Source: Roseivirga spongicola (GTDB taxonomy: Bacteria > Bacteroidota > Bacteroidia > Cytophagales > Cyclobacteriaceae). From it: 64,000 nt of DNA. Below the pieces are notes generated by a model. That model worked only from the letters and a program-made list of their open reading frames with translations. It was not told the DNA's origin and searched no databases. The first letter of the stretch is position 1. Every line of letters begins with the position of its first letter. Location: the NCBI RefSeq assembly GCF_001592965.1, contig NZ_LRPC01000012.1, positions 1-64,000 on the forward strand, given 5' to 3'. This document shows positions 8,901 to 18,134 of this stretch, piece by piece. The position numbers were made by a program, and so were the translations under genes.

Positions 8901-10133
8901 TTAGTCTTGTTTGTAAGCTACTTTCTCGTTTTTGAAGAAAATAGAGAAGAGGATGAATACTAACACAGAGAAGCCTGCAGGTAATAACCAAATGTTCTCC
9001 CAAGTGTGAGTTCCGTCTGCATTGGTGTACATTCCTGAAATTTGGCCAGCAGCCCAGAAACCGATTAACATACCCACACCGTAGGTAGCAAGAGTGATAA
9101 GCCCTTGGGCGGCACTTTGGAATTTGGCTCCAGCTTTAGAGTCAGTATATATCTGACCAGATACAAAGAAGAAGTCATAGCATATTCCATGAAGTGCAAT
9201 ACCTAATAGTAGCATCCAGGTGCCAGAATCTGCATTTCCGTAGGCAAATAGTACGTATCTAATTGCCCAAGCTAGCATTCCGAATAGTAAAGTCTTTTTT
9301 ATGCCATAACGAGTTAAAAAGACCGGTAGTAATAGCATAAAGGCTATTTCTGATATTTGACCGATAGCTTGCTTTCCTGTGGCGTTAGTCATGCCAATCT
9401 CTAAAAGGAAAGGGTTGGTCATTTGATAGTAAAATGCTAGCGGAATACAGATAAGAACCGATGAAAAGAAGAATACAGCAAAGTTCTTATTGGCCAAAAG
9501 CTTAAGTGCGTCTAGTCCAAGAATATCAGAAACCTTAATTTTTTCACCCTTGTCAACTTGCGGTGGAGTTTTAGGTAGGGTAAAGCTGAATATACCAAGA
9601 ACGGCAGAAGCTGCTGCTACCATTAAGAAGGTGTTTTTTAACATACCCGCCTGAGCTGCTTCTTGAGAGTCCCAAGAGAGCGCACTGATTACAAACCCAG
9701 CGATAACCCAACCAATGGTTCCGAATACTCTAATTTTAGAGAACTGTTTAGAAGGGTCAGTTAACTGTCTGAATGAAACAGAATTTACAAGGGCCAAAGT
9801 AGGCATGTAAAGAATCATGTATGCTAATACGTATGGGTAAAAGCTGGCAAAATCTGTGGCCTGATACATCATGTACATCAGTACTGCACCAGCAAGGTGT
9901 AATACGCCAAGAATACGTTCGGCATTAAAAAACCTATCGGCAATAAGGCCAATAATAAAAGGTGCTATAATGGCTCCCCAAGATTGTGTTGAAAAAGCCA
10001 TGCTGGCTTGAGCATCGGTAGTTTGGAGGTTGTTGCCCAAATAAGAGCCTAGTGTTACAAACCAGCCACCCCAAATAAAAAATTGGAGAAACATCATAAC
10101 GCTAAGTCTGATAGAGATTCCCGTTTGGTTCAT
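8901..10133 (-). CDS. Nucleoside:H+ symporter-like MFS transporter
   Basis: A 410-residue major facilitator protein with about 12 membrane helices. The opening (RLSVMMFLQFFIWGGWFVTL), the loop IGLIADRFFNAERILG and the helix GICYDFFFVSGQIYTD match the Nuc_H_symport/NupG-XapB family. In Bacteroidota many such proteins sit in sugar-utilisation operons and probably carry sugars or glycosides, not nucleosides. ATG 10133 fits the family start better than the TTG 9 bases upstream. It lies in the operon between two sugar-metabolism genes. Confidence 0.85.
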   Translation of the reverse strand: MNQTGISIRLSVMMFLQFFIWGGWFVTLGSYLGNNLQTTDAQASMAFSTQSWGAIIAPFIIGLIADRFFNAERILGVLHLAGAVLMYMMYQATDFASFYPYVLAYMILYMPTLALVNSVSFRQLTDPSKQFSKIRVFGTIGWVIAGFVISALSWDSQEAAQAGMLKNTFLMVAAASAVLGIFSFTLPKTPPQVDKGEKIKVSDILGLDALKLLANKNFAVFFFSSVLICIPLAFYYQMTNPFLLEIGMTNATGKQAIGQISEIAFMLLLPVFLTRYGIKKTLLFGMLAWAIRYVLFAYGNADSGTWMLLLGIALHGICYDFFFVSGQIYTDSKAGAKFQSAAQGLITLATYGVGMLIGFWAAGQISGMYTNADGTHTWENIWLLPAGFSVLVFILFSIFFKNEKVAYKQD

Positions 10134-10167
10134 AGTTATCAAGTTTATGTATTTGTCTGTAGTTGAA

Positions 10168-10956
10168 TTAGTCTTTTAATTGTTTGATCATCACCTTTCT
10201 GAATTGCACAGGATGACTCTCACTTTGAAGTGCAAAATAACCGCCATTGAGCGGTTTGCCATCTTCCATAATATTGTCTTTTAGGTTACTTACCATTCCA
10301 ATGCCCATTACAGGATTGCTATATTTCATTACGGTATCGCCTTCCACCACATGAGCGATTTCGCCATTGGCTCTCGCCACTATATCCATGGTAATCCATT
10401 GGTCTCCATCATAAGTTTTGGCAGTTGAGGTAATACAATGGTCAGTGATCTGAACTCCATCAATATCTACGTGGGTTCCAGGAGTACAAAGGCCGCCAGT
10501 AGGCCTAGGGTTGCCATCGCTTAGGCCTCCTAAAAACTGAGCTTCTAAAGAAATGGGGAAGTCTTGTTGTTCTCCCATGGTTTCTGGTGCCTGTGAGTGA
10601 AACATCACTCCACTATTTCTAGTGGCCCATGCGGCTCCACCTTCTACTTGTTCTCCAATAAATCGGTACTCTACTCTTAGAACATAATTAGAGAATGGCT
10701 TTTCATAAAAAAGATGTCCAAAACGGTTGTCGAACCTGTAGTACTTGTCATAAGAAACGGTAAGAAGACCGTCTTCTACTCTGAAAGTCTCCCCATAATT
10801 TTCACCAGCCGGATAGCCAGTTATTTTAGGTGTCCATCCTTCTAAGTCCTTGCCATTGAACAGGTTCTCCCATTCGTTTTTGTTTTGAGGGGTACAGCCT
10901 AAGACTAATAAGAGTACTGCCACACCAAGAAGGGTGGTTAATTTTGCGCGTTCCAT
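10168..10956 (-). CDS. DUF1080 lipoprotein (3-keto-disaccharide hydrolase-like)
   Basis: A 262-residue lipoprotein. ATG 10956 gives a signal peptide ending in the lipobox LVLGC (Cys near residue 21). The DUF1080 domain follows: WENLFNGKDLEGWTPKITG, then RVEYRFIGEQVEGG, then NSGVMFHSQAP and the closing FALQSESHPVQFRKVMIKQL. It is the first gene of the carbohydrate operon and is paralogous to the secreted DUF1080 protein at the operon's end. It probably acts at the cell envelope on the same class of glycosides. Confidence 0.87.
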   Translation of the reverse strand: MERAKLTTLLGVAVLLLVLGCTPQNKNEWENLFNGKDLEGWTPKITGYPAGENYGETFRVEDGLLTVSYDKYYRFDNRFGHLFYEKPFSNYVLRVEYRFIGEQVEGGAAWATRNSGVMFHSQAPETMGEQQDFPISLEAQFLGGLSDGNPRPTGGLCTPGTHVDIDGVQITDHCITSTAKTYDGDQWITMDIVARANGEIAHVVEGDTVMKYSNPVMGIGMVSNLKDNIMEDGKPLNGGYFALQSESHPVQFRKVMIKQLKD

Positions 10957-11010
10957 AGTAAAATTTAGGAGCAATAAGTTAGCTAAAATCTTATTCTTAG
11001 CAAGCCTAGT

Positions 11011-11673
11011 TTATGCCTTCAGTAGAGTTTCGGCAACAAGTAAATCTTCTGGAGTAGTTATTTTTATGTTTTTATAGTCGCCCTCTATTAAGTTAATACT
11101 GTGGCCTGCTTGTTCTAAAACTGAAGCATCGTCTGTAAAGCTGGGAGTGTATTCTTGTTCAAACGCCCTTTTAATGAGTTGAATTTTAAAGGCTTGAGGG
11201 GTTTGAATTAGCCTGAAGTTAGTCCTGTCTTCTTGTCGGTTAGCGTGTGGAGTAATGGATCTAATAGAATCTTTGAGTTGAATTGACGCAATGGCGTTCC
11301 CTGCCCGTTCCGCTTGTTCAAAAGACTCAGAAATTATTTGACGTTTTATTAATGGTCTAACACCATCATGAATGGCTACTAATCCATCGTCTGCCTTTAT
11401 ACTAGAAAGACCATTTTTTACAGAATGAAAGCGCTGTTCGCCACCAGCTATAATGTTATGAGGAATTTTGAATTGATGTTCATCAACTAACTCCTTCCAG
11501 TAAGGAATCTGACTCTCTGGAAGCACGAGGATAATTTGAATATCATCAAAATGGAATGCCTCAAGCGTGTGCATAAGAATAGGCTTCCCTGCCAGCTTTA
11601 TAAACTGCTTCGGTAGTTCGCTTTTCATGCGGGTTCCGCTTCCTCCTGCTACTACGATGGCGTATTTCTGCAT
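11011..11673 (-). CDS. ispD: 2-C-methyl-D-erythritol 4-phosphate cytidylyltransferase
   Basis: A 220-residue nucleotidyltransferase of the MEP isoprenoid pathway that joins CTP and MEP to make CDP-ME in the cytoplasm. The nucleotide-binding motif VVAGGSGTRMKSELPKQF is at residues 7-24, HDGVRPLI supplies the catalytic-loop Arg, and QTPQAFKIQLIKRAFE and FTDDASVLEQAG are characteristic later motifs. It starts 16-18 bases after the queA terminator and 54 bases upstream of the DUF1080 lipoprotein, so it may be co-transcribed with the sugar operon. Confidence 0.95.
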   Translation of the reverse strand: MQKYAIVVAGGSGTRMKSELPKQFIKLAGKPILMHTLEAFHFDDIQIILVLPESQIPYWKELVDEHQFKIPHNIIAGGEQRFHSVKNGLSSIKADDGLVAIHDGVRPLIKRQIISESFEQAERAGNAIASIQLKDSIRSITPHANRQEDRTNFRLIQTPQAFKIQLIKRAFEQEYTPSFTDDASVLEQAGHSINLIEGDYKNIKITTPEDLLVAETLLKA

Positions 11674-11690
11674 AGCACAATATTAAACAA

Positions 11691-11719
11691 AAAAGCCTTC
11701 CTGAATCAGGAAGGCTTTT
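11691..11719 (-). terminator. Terminator downstream of queA
   Basis: aaaagccttcct (11691-11702) pairs with aggaaggctttt (11708-11719) around a 5-base loop. The A-run to the left gives a T-run in the minus-strand transcript that leaves queA. The T-rich right side could also stop plus-strand transcripts. Confidence 0.85.
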
Positions 11720-11740
11720 CTTTAGCACTGCTTTATTATC

Positions 11741-12787
11741 TTAGATAATTAGCATGGCATCACCATAGCTGAAGAATCTATATTTCTCTTTGATAGCCTC
11801 TTTGTAGGCTTTCATTACATTCTCGTAACCACCAAAAGCGGCTGCCTGCATCAATAATGTAGACTCAGGTAAGTGGAAGTTAGTCACTAAGGCATTACAG
11901 ATTTTGAACTCGTAAGGAGGGAAGATAAACTTATCTGTCCATGCTGAGTTCGCTTTTAACCTGCCTCCCGCTGAAACCGAAGATTCTAATGCTCTCATTG
12001 AAGTTGTTCCAATAGAAACCACTCTTTTCTTCTCATCTAGCGCTCTGTTTACTAGCTGAGCAGTTGGTTCTCCAATGCTGTAGTTTTCAGAGTCCATTTT
12101 GTGCTTAGTTAGGTCTTCAACATCTACCGGACGGAAGGTGCCTAAGCCAATATGAAGCGTAATTGGAGTAACATCAATGCCTTTAATTTCCAATCTCTTT
12201 AAAACCTGCATGGTAAAATGGAGGCCAGCTACTGGTGCAGCCACTGCTCCTACATGCTTAGCATAAATTGTTTGGAAACGCTCTCTATCCTCTGGCTCTG
12301 TGTCTCTTGGGATAGTTCTTGGGAGCGGAGTCTCGCCTAAAGTATCGATGGTTTTGTAGAATTCTTCATCGGTACCATCGAACAGGAATCTGATGGTTCT
12401 ACCTCTAGATGTAGTGTTGTCGATAACCTCAGCTACCAACTCACCTTCTCCGAAGTAGAGCTTATTACCTACACGGATTTTTCTAGCAGGATCTACCAAC
12501 ACATCCCAAAGGTGCATTTCCTGGTTGAGTTCTCTCAAAAGGAATACCTCAATTTGGGCGCCTGTCTTCTCTTTTTGGCCATAAAGCCTAGCAGGGAAAA
12601 CTTTAGTGTCGTTGTTAACCATCACATCACCTTCATCGAAATAGTCCACAATGTCTTTAAAGACCTTGTGTTCAATTTCTCCAGTGTCGCGGTGCAACAC
12701 CAACATTCTTGACTCGTCTCTGTTTTCGGCTGGATATTTGGCAATTCGGTCTTGAGGTAACTCAAACTTGAATGCCGATAATTTCAT
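11741..12787 (-). CDS. queA: S-adenosylmethionine:tRNA ribosyltransferase-isomerase
   Basis: A 348-residue enzyme that transfers the ribosyl part of SAM to 7-aminomethyl-7-deazaguanine in tRNA to form epoxyqueuosine. ATG 12787 gives the standard family start ([19 protein letters not shown]); the longer open frame upstream is not needed. Motifs present are [39 protein letters not shown] and [17 protein letters not shown]. It has its own promoter-like box upstream and a strong terminator downstream. Confidence 0.96.
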   Translation of the reverse strand: MKLSAFKFELPQDRIAKYPAENRDESRMLVLHRDTGEIEHKVFKDIVDYFDEGDVMVNNDTKVFPARLYGQKEKTGAQIEVFLLRELNQEMHLWDVLVDPARKIRVGNKLYFGEGELVAEVIDNTTSRGRTIRFLFDGTDEEFYKTIDTLGETPLPRTIPRDTEPEDRERFQTIYAKHVGAVAAPVAGLHFTMQVLKRLEIKGIDVTPITLHIGLGTFRPVDVEDLTKHKMDSENYSIGEPTAQLVNRALDEKKRVVSIGTTSMRALESSVSAGGRLKANSAWTDKFIFPPYEFKICNALVTNFHLPESTLLMQAAAFGGYENVMKAYKEAIKEKYRFFSYGDAMLII

Positions 12788-12827
12788 TTTCTCGATACTC
12801 AATTCTCCTGTCTTTTGAAATAGCTGG

Positions 12828-12835
12828 CAAAGATA
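12828..12835 (-). promoter_or_regulatory. Possible queA promoter (-7 box only)
   Basis: caaagata on the plus strand reads TATCTTTG on the minus strand, a full match to the Bacteroidota -7 consensus TAnnTTTG, 41 bases upstream of the queA ATG. No convincing -33 TTG lies at the usual distance, so support is partial. Confidence 0.4.
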
Positions 12836-13039
12836 AAAAATAAATAATGAGCGACATAAGGTAAGTTGAGCAAATGAATAATTCAAGTAAAGAATTAAAG
12901 AAGTAGTGCTTCTCCACTCAACCACCTTAACTTCCTTTCGCTCCATGAATTCACTTTTTTAACCATTAAAGGTTTGAGCATGTTTACTTTTTCCGATTCT
13001 TTACGTTGCAATAGTAACCACTAAAAGCTAGGTCGATTT

Positions 13040-14302
13040 ATGCGCTTTGGTATCTTTTTGAAATTAATGGGCGAAAGTATTCGCTTTGCAATTCAGGTCT
13101 TAACTACAAACCTCCTCAGAACAACGCTCTCTTTGTTAGGTGTAACCATTGGTATTATGCTGATTATTTCGGTATTCACCATGGTGGATTCATTGGAGAA
13201 AAATATTCGCGATAGCCTCGATTTTCTTGGCTCAAACGTGGTTACTGTAGATAAATTCCCGTTCGGAACAGGGCCAGACCCTAATTATCCGTGGTGGAAA
13301 TACTTCAGAAGACCCAATAATAGCTACTCTGAATTTGAGTTTTTGCAGGCTAATTTAAAGAATGCTGCCGCTATTACTATTGTAGGGCAAGCTTCTACAA
13401 CCGCCAGATATGGTAGTAGTAGTTTGGGAGGAACAGACCTTTGGGGAATGACCTACCAGTATAAAGATGTATATGAGGTAGATATTGCTCAAGGTAGATA
13501 TTTCACTCAGCAAGAAATAGAAGGGGGGAGAAATGTGGCGATCATCGGTGATGAAATTGCCCAAACACTTTTTCCTAATGAAAGTGCTATAGGGAAAGAT
13601 ATTAAGGTTCGGGGCTTTAAGGTTCGGGTAATTGGAATAATGACCAAAGAAGGCGAGAGCTTTATAGGTACACCAAGTAGTGACGACCGAATATATATTC
13701 CTTATAAGATGTTTAACAAAATGTACTACATCGGTTCAAGATGGGGTATAAACCCTTCTCTAGCTGTGAAAGGCTTTGAAGACGATATAGGAATGGTGGA
13801 ACTTCAAAATGAGATGGAAGGGCTGCTTAGAAAAGTTCGTGGACTTCGTCCTAAAGAAGAATCTAATTTTGCGCTAAACAGGCCAGAAGCTATTGCTGAA
13901 GCATTGGGTGGTATTTTTGATGTGCTAGGTCTTGCTGGTTGGGTAATCGGAGGTTTTGCCATTTTGGTAGGAGGCTTCGGAATTATGAACATCATGTTTG
14001 TGTCTGTACAAGAAAGAACCAAGCTTATAGGAATTCAAAAGTCGCTTGGGGCTAAAAATTATTTCATTCTATTCCAATTCTTGTTCGAATCTGTTTTTCT
14101 ATGCTTGTTCGGAGGAGCCATTGGGGTATTCATTGTCTTCCTACTTACATTCATTCCGTTCGGCACCTTAGAAGTTACATTGAGTGTTAAGAATATTTTA
14201 TTGGGTGTAGTGGTGTCTAGTATAATTGGGGTGGTTTCTGGAATTATCCCTTCTGCAAAAGCAGCTAGACTAGACCCGGTAGAAGCTATGAGAGCTGGTT
14301 AA
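13040..14302 (+). CDS. ABC transporter permease of the MacB/FtsX type
   Basis: A 420-residue permease with one N-terminal membrane helix (about 22-45, LRTTLSLLGVTIGIMLIISV), a large periplasmic MacB-type domain (about 50-270) and three C-terminal helices forming the FtsX domain, with the hallmarks GGFGIMNIMFVSVQERTKLI, GIQKSLGAK and IPSAKAARLDPVEAMRAG. It would pair with an ATPase not encoded in the neighbourhood. Relatives act in lipoprotein or peptide export by mechanotransmission. It forms a single-gene unit ending at a shared bidirectional terminator with recA. Confidence 0.9.
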   Translation: MRFGIFLKLMGESIRFAIQVLTTNLLRTTLSLLGVTIGIMLIISVFTMVDSLEKNIRDSLDFLGSNVVTVDKFPFGTGPDPNYPWWKYFRRPNNSYSEFEFLQANLKNAAAITIVGQASTTARYGSSSLGGTDLWGMTYQYKDVYEVDIAQGRYFTQQEIEGGRNVAIIGDEIAQTLFPNESAIGKDIKVRGFKVRVIGIMTKEGESFIGTPSSDDRIYIPYKMFNKMYYIGSRWGINPSLAVKGFEDDIGMVELQNEMEGLLRKVRGLRPKEESNFALNRPEAIAEALGGIFDVLGLAGWVIGGFAILVGGFGIMNIMFVSVQERTKLIGIQKSLGAKNYFILFQFLFESVFLCLFGGAIGVFIVFLLTFIPFGTLEVTLSVKNILLGVVVSSIIGVVSGIIPSAKAARLDPVEAMRAG

Positions 14303-14324
14303 GAATTTGATTGTTTAAAATAAG

Positions 14325-14349
14325 AAAGGCTACTCATCGAGTAGCCTTT
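14325..14349. terminator. Bidirectional terminator between the ABC permease gene and recA
   Basis: A perfect 11-bp stem aaaggctactc / gagtagccttt with loop atc. A-rich sequence on the left and T-rich on the right suit both convergent transcripts. Confidence 0.9.
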
Positions 14350-14372
14350 TCTGTTTCTATTTTAGAGTAATA

Positions 14373-15392
14373 TTATTCCTCTCCTTCGGCAGGAACTTCG
14401 CCACTGATGTGAGCCTTAATTTTACCCTCAAGCTCTTCTGATAATTCAGGGTTGTCTTCAATGAGCGATTTTACTGCATCGCGCCCTTGGCCAAGCTTTT
14501 CGTTGCCATAAGAGAACCATGAACCAGCTTTCTTAATAATGCCTAATTCAACCCCAATGTCTAGAATTTCACCTGACTTTGAGATTCCCTGACCATACAT
14601 AATGTCAAACTCAACCACTTTGAATGGAGGCGCTACTTTGTTTTTCACAACCTTTACTCTAGTGCGGTTACCCATAATGTTGTCTGCACTCTCTTTAATC
14701 TGACCGATTCGTCTAATATCTAAACGAACAGAAGCATAGAATTTAAGGGCGTTACCACCAGTTGTGGTTTCTGGGTTTCCAAACATTACGCCAATCTTCT
14801 CTCTTAACTGGTTAATGAAAATACACGCACAACCCGTCTTATTAATGGTACCTGTTAGTTTTCTTAATGCTTGTGACATTAAGCGAGCTTGAAGCCCCAT
14901 TTTGCTGTCGCCCATTTCTCCTTCAAGTTCACCTTTAGGAACCAAGGCGGCTACTGAGTCAATAACAATAATGTCTAATGCACCAGAACGAATTAAGTGT
15001 TCTGCAATTTCTAAGGCTTGTTCTCCATTGTCTGGCTGAGAGATCAATAGGTTTTCAGTATCTATTCCTAATTTCTCTGCATATGTTTTGTCAAAGGCAT
15101 GCTCTGCATCAATAAAAGCGGCTAAGCCTCCTTTTTTCTGTGCTTCGGCAATGCAATGCATGGTTAGTGTGGTTTTACCAGAAGATTCTGGCCCGTAGAT
15201 TTCAATCACTCTTCCGCGAGGAATACCACCAATGCCCAAGGCAATGTCTAGCCCTAGTGAACCGGTTGGTATAGAAGGGAGGTCAACAACTTTTTCATCA
15301 CTTAGCTTCATTACAGTGCCCTTGCCGTAAGATTTTTCCAACTTGTCTATAGTGAGCTGAAGTGCTTTTAGTTTTTCTTTATTATCACTCAT
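14373..15392 (-). CDS. recA: Recombinase A
   Basis: A 339-residue RecA. ATG 15392 gives the conserved beginning [20 protein letters not shown]. The Walker A motif is GPESSGKTT, Walker B is [12 protein letters not shown], with the L2 region [20 protein letters not shown] and the C-terminal acidic tail. It catalyses homologous pairing and strand exchange and stimulates LexA-type cleavage where that exists. The frame is open upstream for 21 more codons, but these do not match the family. Confidence 0.98.
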   Translation of the reverse strand: MSDNKEKLKALQLTIDKLEKSYGKGTVMKLSDEKVVDLPSIPTGSLGLDIALGIGGIPRGRVIEIYGPESSGKTTLTMHCIAEAQKKGGLAAFIDAEHAFDKTYAEKLGIDTENLLISQPDNGEQALEIAEHLIRSGALDIIVIDSVAALVPKGELEGEMGDSKMGLQARLMSQALRKLTGTINKTGCACIFINQLREKIGVMFGNPETTTGGNALKFYASVRLDIRRIGQIKESADNIMGNRTRVKVVKNKVAPPFKVVEFDIMYGQGISKSGEILDIGVELGIIKKAGSWFSYGNEKLGQGRDAVKSLIEDNPELSEELEGKIKAHISGEVPAEGEE

Positions 15393-15491
15393 GTTAATTG
15401 GGTAAGACTTGAAAGATGTGCGTTTAGAGTGTGAAGATAGCAGTAAAGCCTGCAATACACAACCATATAATCTTTGTAATTTCGCTGCCCT

Positions 15492-16532
15492 ATGAAGGTC
15501 AAGAAAATCTTAAAATGGGTAGGCTTAAGTCTATTGCTGATAATCATAGTTTTAGGAGTTTGGCAGCGAGAACTTGTTGCTTATGGGTGGCTTCAACTCA
15601 AAGGGCAGCTTAACGTAGTGAATAATGCTATTCCATTAGAAGAGTTTATGGAGTTGCCAACTACCACTGAAGAGCAAAAGAAAAAGGTAGAGATAGTACT
15701 AGAGGCTAAGCAATTTGCTTTTGAGGAATTGGGGATTAATTATTCCGAAAACTATTCTAAGATATTTGATCAGCAGGGAAAGCCATCTATGTATGTAGTA
15801 ACTGCTTGCGATCCGTATTATTTCAGACCCAGAATGTGGAAGTTTCCTGTGGTGGGTAGTGTGCCTTATAAAGGGTTCTTTGAATTAGAGAAAGCTAGGG
15901 AAGAAGCAAATAGAATAAAGACTGAAGAAGCAATAGAGGTAGATATCAGAACAGCCGGTGGATGGTCGACATTAGGTTGGTTTCAAGACCCTGTGCTTAG
16001 CAATATGCTCAATAGGTCTGAAGGAGATTTGGCTAGTTTAATTATTCATGAGCTAACCCATGGAACCCTCTTTGTGAAAGATTCTGTCACTTTCAATGAA
16101 AACCTCGCATCTTTTATAGGAGATAAAGGAGCAGTAATGTTCTTGGAGAAAAAATATGGTAAAGGTTCTGCTCAAGTGACGGACTATCAGCAGAGTCTTA
16201 AAGATGAAGTTACTTTTAAAAACTACATGCTAGGTGCGGCACAGCACCTAGATTCTGTTTATAAGGCAATGGTAGACTTATCGATAGATGAAAAGGAACA
16301 ATTGAAATCTGATGCGTTACTAAGAATAAGAAACAATTATGATACGTTATCGTTTGGTTCTGAGGTATATCAGGGTTACTTTAAAGAACGTACGCCTAAA
16401 AACACTTTCTTCATGTCCATGCTTCGGTACAACAGTCAGCAAGAAGAATTGGAAAGACAATTGCAAGACGACTTTGGAGGAGATTTACTGGCTTATTTGA
16501 CTTACTTAAAAAAACGCTTTCCTTCGCTATAA
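15492..16532 (+). CDS. Predicted zinc aminopeptidase (COG4324 family)
   Basis: A 346-residue membrane-anchored protein with an N-terminal membrane helix (about 8-24) and a peptidase domain carrying HELTH at residues 186-190 and a downstream Glu in [10 protein letters not shown] (E203) that fits the third zinc ligand of gluzincins. [18 protein letters not shown] and [14 protein letters not shown] are typical of the predicted aminopeptidase family. It probably faces the periplasm. The substrate is unknown. It is divergent from recA and followed by a DUF3108 gene. Confidence 0.8.
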   Translation: MKVKKILKWVGLSLLLIIIVLGVWQRELVAYGWLQLKGQLNVVNNAIPLEEFMELPTTTEEQKKKVEIVLEAKQFAFEELGINYSENYSKIFDQQGKPSMYVVTACDPYYFRPRMWKFPVVGSVPYKGFFELEKAREEANRIKTEEAIEVDIRTAGGWSTLGWFQDPVLSNMLNRSEGDLASLIIHELTHGTLFVKDSVTFNENLASFIGDKGAVMFLEKKYGKGSAQVTDYQQSLKDEVTFKNYMLGAAQHLDSVYKAMVDLSIDEKEQLKSDALLRIRNNYDTLSFGSEVYQGYFKERTPKNTFFMSMLRYNSQQEELERQLQDDFGGDLLAYLTYLKKRFPSL

Positions 16533-16576
16533 CTTTTTTTGGTATGGCCTTTGTCAAGTGAAGGGTAAAAGAAGAA

Positions 16577-17380
16577 ATGAAAAAGACACTACTTGCCATA
16601 TTTCTACTAACTGCTTTCGGTTTGAAGGCACAGAAATATGAACTTTCAAAAGAAATTCCCTTTCAACCAGGAGAGAAAATTGAGTTGAAAGCTACTGTCG
16701 GTTTCATAAGAGCTGCAGAAGCAACCTTTTCTGTTAGCGATGTAATTTATACTATTAATAATAAGCCTACTTGGAAGATAGATATCAATGCTAAAACGGT
16801 AGGTGTTTTCGAGTTTTTCTCTTCAGTCAGAGATAATTGGGGTACTTATTATGATACCACCAGTTTAGTGCCTCAGCAGTTTTATAGATACATAAAAGAA
16901 GGAAGGTTTCGTAAAAATGAGATTCTTTACTTCGATCATGATAAAGATTCAGTAACTGTAGCTAAGCTTCATAAAGAAACCATGAAGCTGGAGAGTCAAA
17001 AAGATCACGCTATTCCTGAAAACGTTCAGGATATGGTAAGTGGCTATTATTATCTGCGTTCCATTGATTTCGATAAGATTAAGGAGGGAGAATTGATTGT
17101 GATCAATACTTTCTTTGACGACAAGCAAAAGCCTTTTGCGGTAAAATTCATGGGTAGAGAGGTGCTCAAGACCAAACTGGGAGATGTGAATGCCCTCGTA
17201 CTTGTGCCAATGATGAAAAAGGATAGCCTGTTTGAAGAAGATAACACCCTTAAAATTTGGTTATCTGACGACCTAAATAAAATTCCATTGAAGGTTCAGG
17301 CTAAAATCTATGTTGGTTATCTCAATGTAGAACTGAAAAATGTCGAGAATTTGCGACATCCACTCTCAATCATAGAGTAA
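16577..17380 (+). CDS. DUF3108 secreted protein
   Basis: A 267-residue exported protein with a signal peptide (1-19, ending KAQ) and a DUF3108 beta-rich domain over most of its length. Typical parts are FQPGEKIELKATVGFIRAAE, YYLRSIDFDKIKEGELIVIN and LKIWLSDDLNKIPLKVQAKI. DUF3108 proteins are periplasmic or outer-membrane-associated and resemble lipid-binding folds, but no biochemical role is established. It follows the aminopeptidase gene by 44 bases and is probably co-transcribed with it. Confidence 0.8.
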   Translation: MKKTLLAIFLLTAFGLKAQKYELSKEIPFQPGEKIELKATVGFIRAAEATFSVSDVIYTINNKPTWKIDINAKTVGVFEFFSSVRDNWGTYYDTTSLVPQQFYRYIKEGRFRKNEILYFDHDKDSVTVAKLHKETMKLESQKDHAIPENVQDMVSGYYYLRSIDFDKIKEGELIVINTFFDDKQKPFAVKFMGREVLKTKLGDVNALVLVPMMKKDSLFEEDNTLKIWLSDDLNKIPLKVQAKIYVGYLNVELKNVENLRHPLSIIE

Positions 17381-17395
17381 ACTATCAAATACATG

Positions 17396-17427
17396 TTGCC
17401 TAAAAGCTTTCAAAAACTATATCTTTG
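17396..17427 (+). promoter_or_regulatory. Promoter of the OmpR/PhoR-type operon
   Basis: TTG at 17396-17398, 21 bases, then TATCTTTG at 17420-17427, a full match to the TAnnTTTG -7 box of Bacteroidota. It would start transcription about 15 bases before the regulator's ATG at 17448. Confidence 0.65.
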
Positions 17428-17447
17428 AGCAATTAATAAGACAACTC

Positions 17448-18134
17448 ATGGCGAATAAGCAGAGCCCCAAGGTCTTGGTGGTAGATGATGATCCGGATAT
17501 TCTGGAGCTTTTAAAGTACAACCTCAAGAAGGAAGGATACGATGTTGAAACTGCTGAAGACGGAATGAAAGGAGTTTCAATTGCTAAAAGATTTACTCCA
17601 GAGCTCATTTTGTTAGATATAATGATGCCTCAGCAAGATGGTGTAGAGACTTGTCGTCAAATTAGGGAGATTCCTGAAATGGCAGATGCTCATATCATTT
17701 TCCTAACTGCAAGGGCTGAAGAATATTCAGAGGTAGCCGCTTTTGAAGCTGGAGCAGATGACTACATCACAAAGCCTATTAAGCCTAGAGCTTTAATGAG
17801 TAGAATTAGTGCCCTTTTTAGAAAAGAAAGTAAGAATAAATCTAAGCCGCAGGTAGTGGCCGGAGATCTTACTATAGATAGGTCTAGTTATACCGTTTCA
17901 GCAAATGGTAACCAGTTTACCTTGCCCAAGAAAGAGTTCGAACTCCTTTACTTTTTGGCTCAGAACCCTAATAAGGTTTATAGCAGAGACGAATTGCTTC
18001 AAAATATTTGGGGTACAGACGTTTATGTATTAGCCAGAACAGTTGATGTTCACATTAGAAAAGTGCGTGAAAAAATAGGAGATGGCTACATCTCTACAGT
18101 GAAGGGCGTAGGCTACAAGTTCGAAGTCAACTAA
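17448..18134 (+). CDS. OmpR/PhoB-family response regulator
   Basis: A 228-residue regulator with a receiver domain (acidic residues D13-D15, phosphoacceptor D57 in LILLDIMMPQQDG, K near 107 in DDYITKPIKP) and a winged-helix trans_reg_C domain (about 135-228, ELLYFLAQNPNKVYSRDELL and RTVDVHIRKVREKIG). It is immediately followed by its histidine kinase. The pair resembles PhoB/PhoR in layout, but no pho genes are nearby to confirm phosphate control. Confidence 0.93.
   Translation: MANKQSPKVLVVDDDPDILELLKYNLKKEGYDVETAEDGMKGVSIAKRFTPELILLDIMMPQQDGVETCRQIREIPEMADAHIIFLTARAEEYSEVAAFEAGADDYITKPIKPRALMSRISALFRKESKNKSKPQVVAGDLTIDRSSYTVSANGNQFTLPKKEFELLYFLAQNPNKVYSRDELLQNIWGTDVYVLARTVDVHIRKVREKIGDGYISTVKGVGYKFEVN

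Noticed and set aside
12788-12946. 53-residue N-terminal extension of QueA
   Set aside because: The extension is hydrophobic and unlike any QueA; the family start MKLSAFKF coincides with the ATG at 12787, and a -7 promoter box lies inside the extension.
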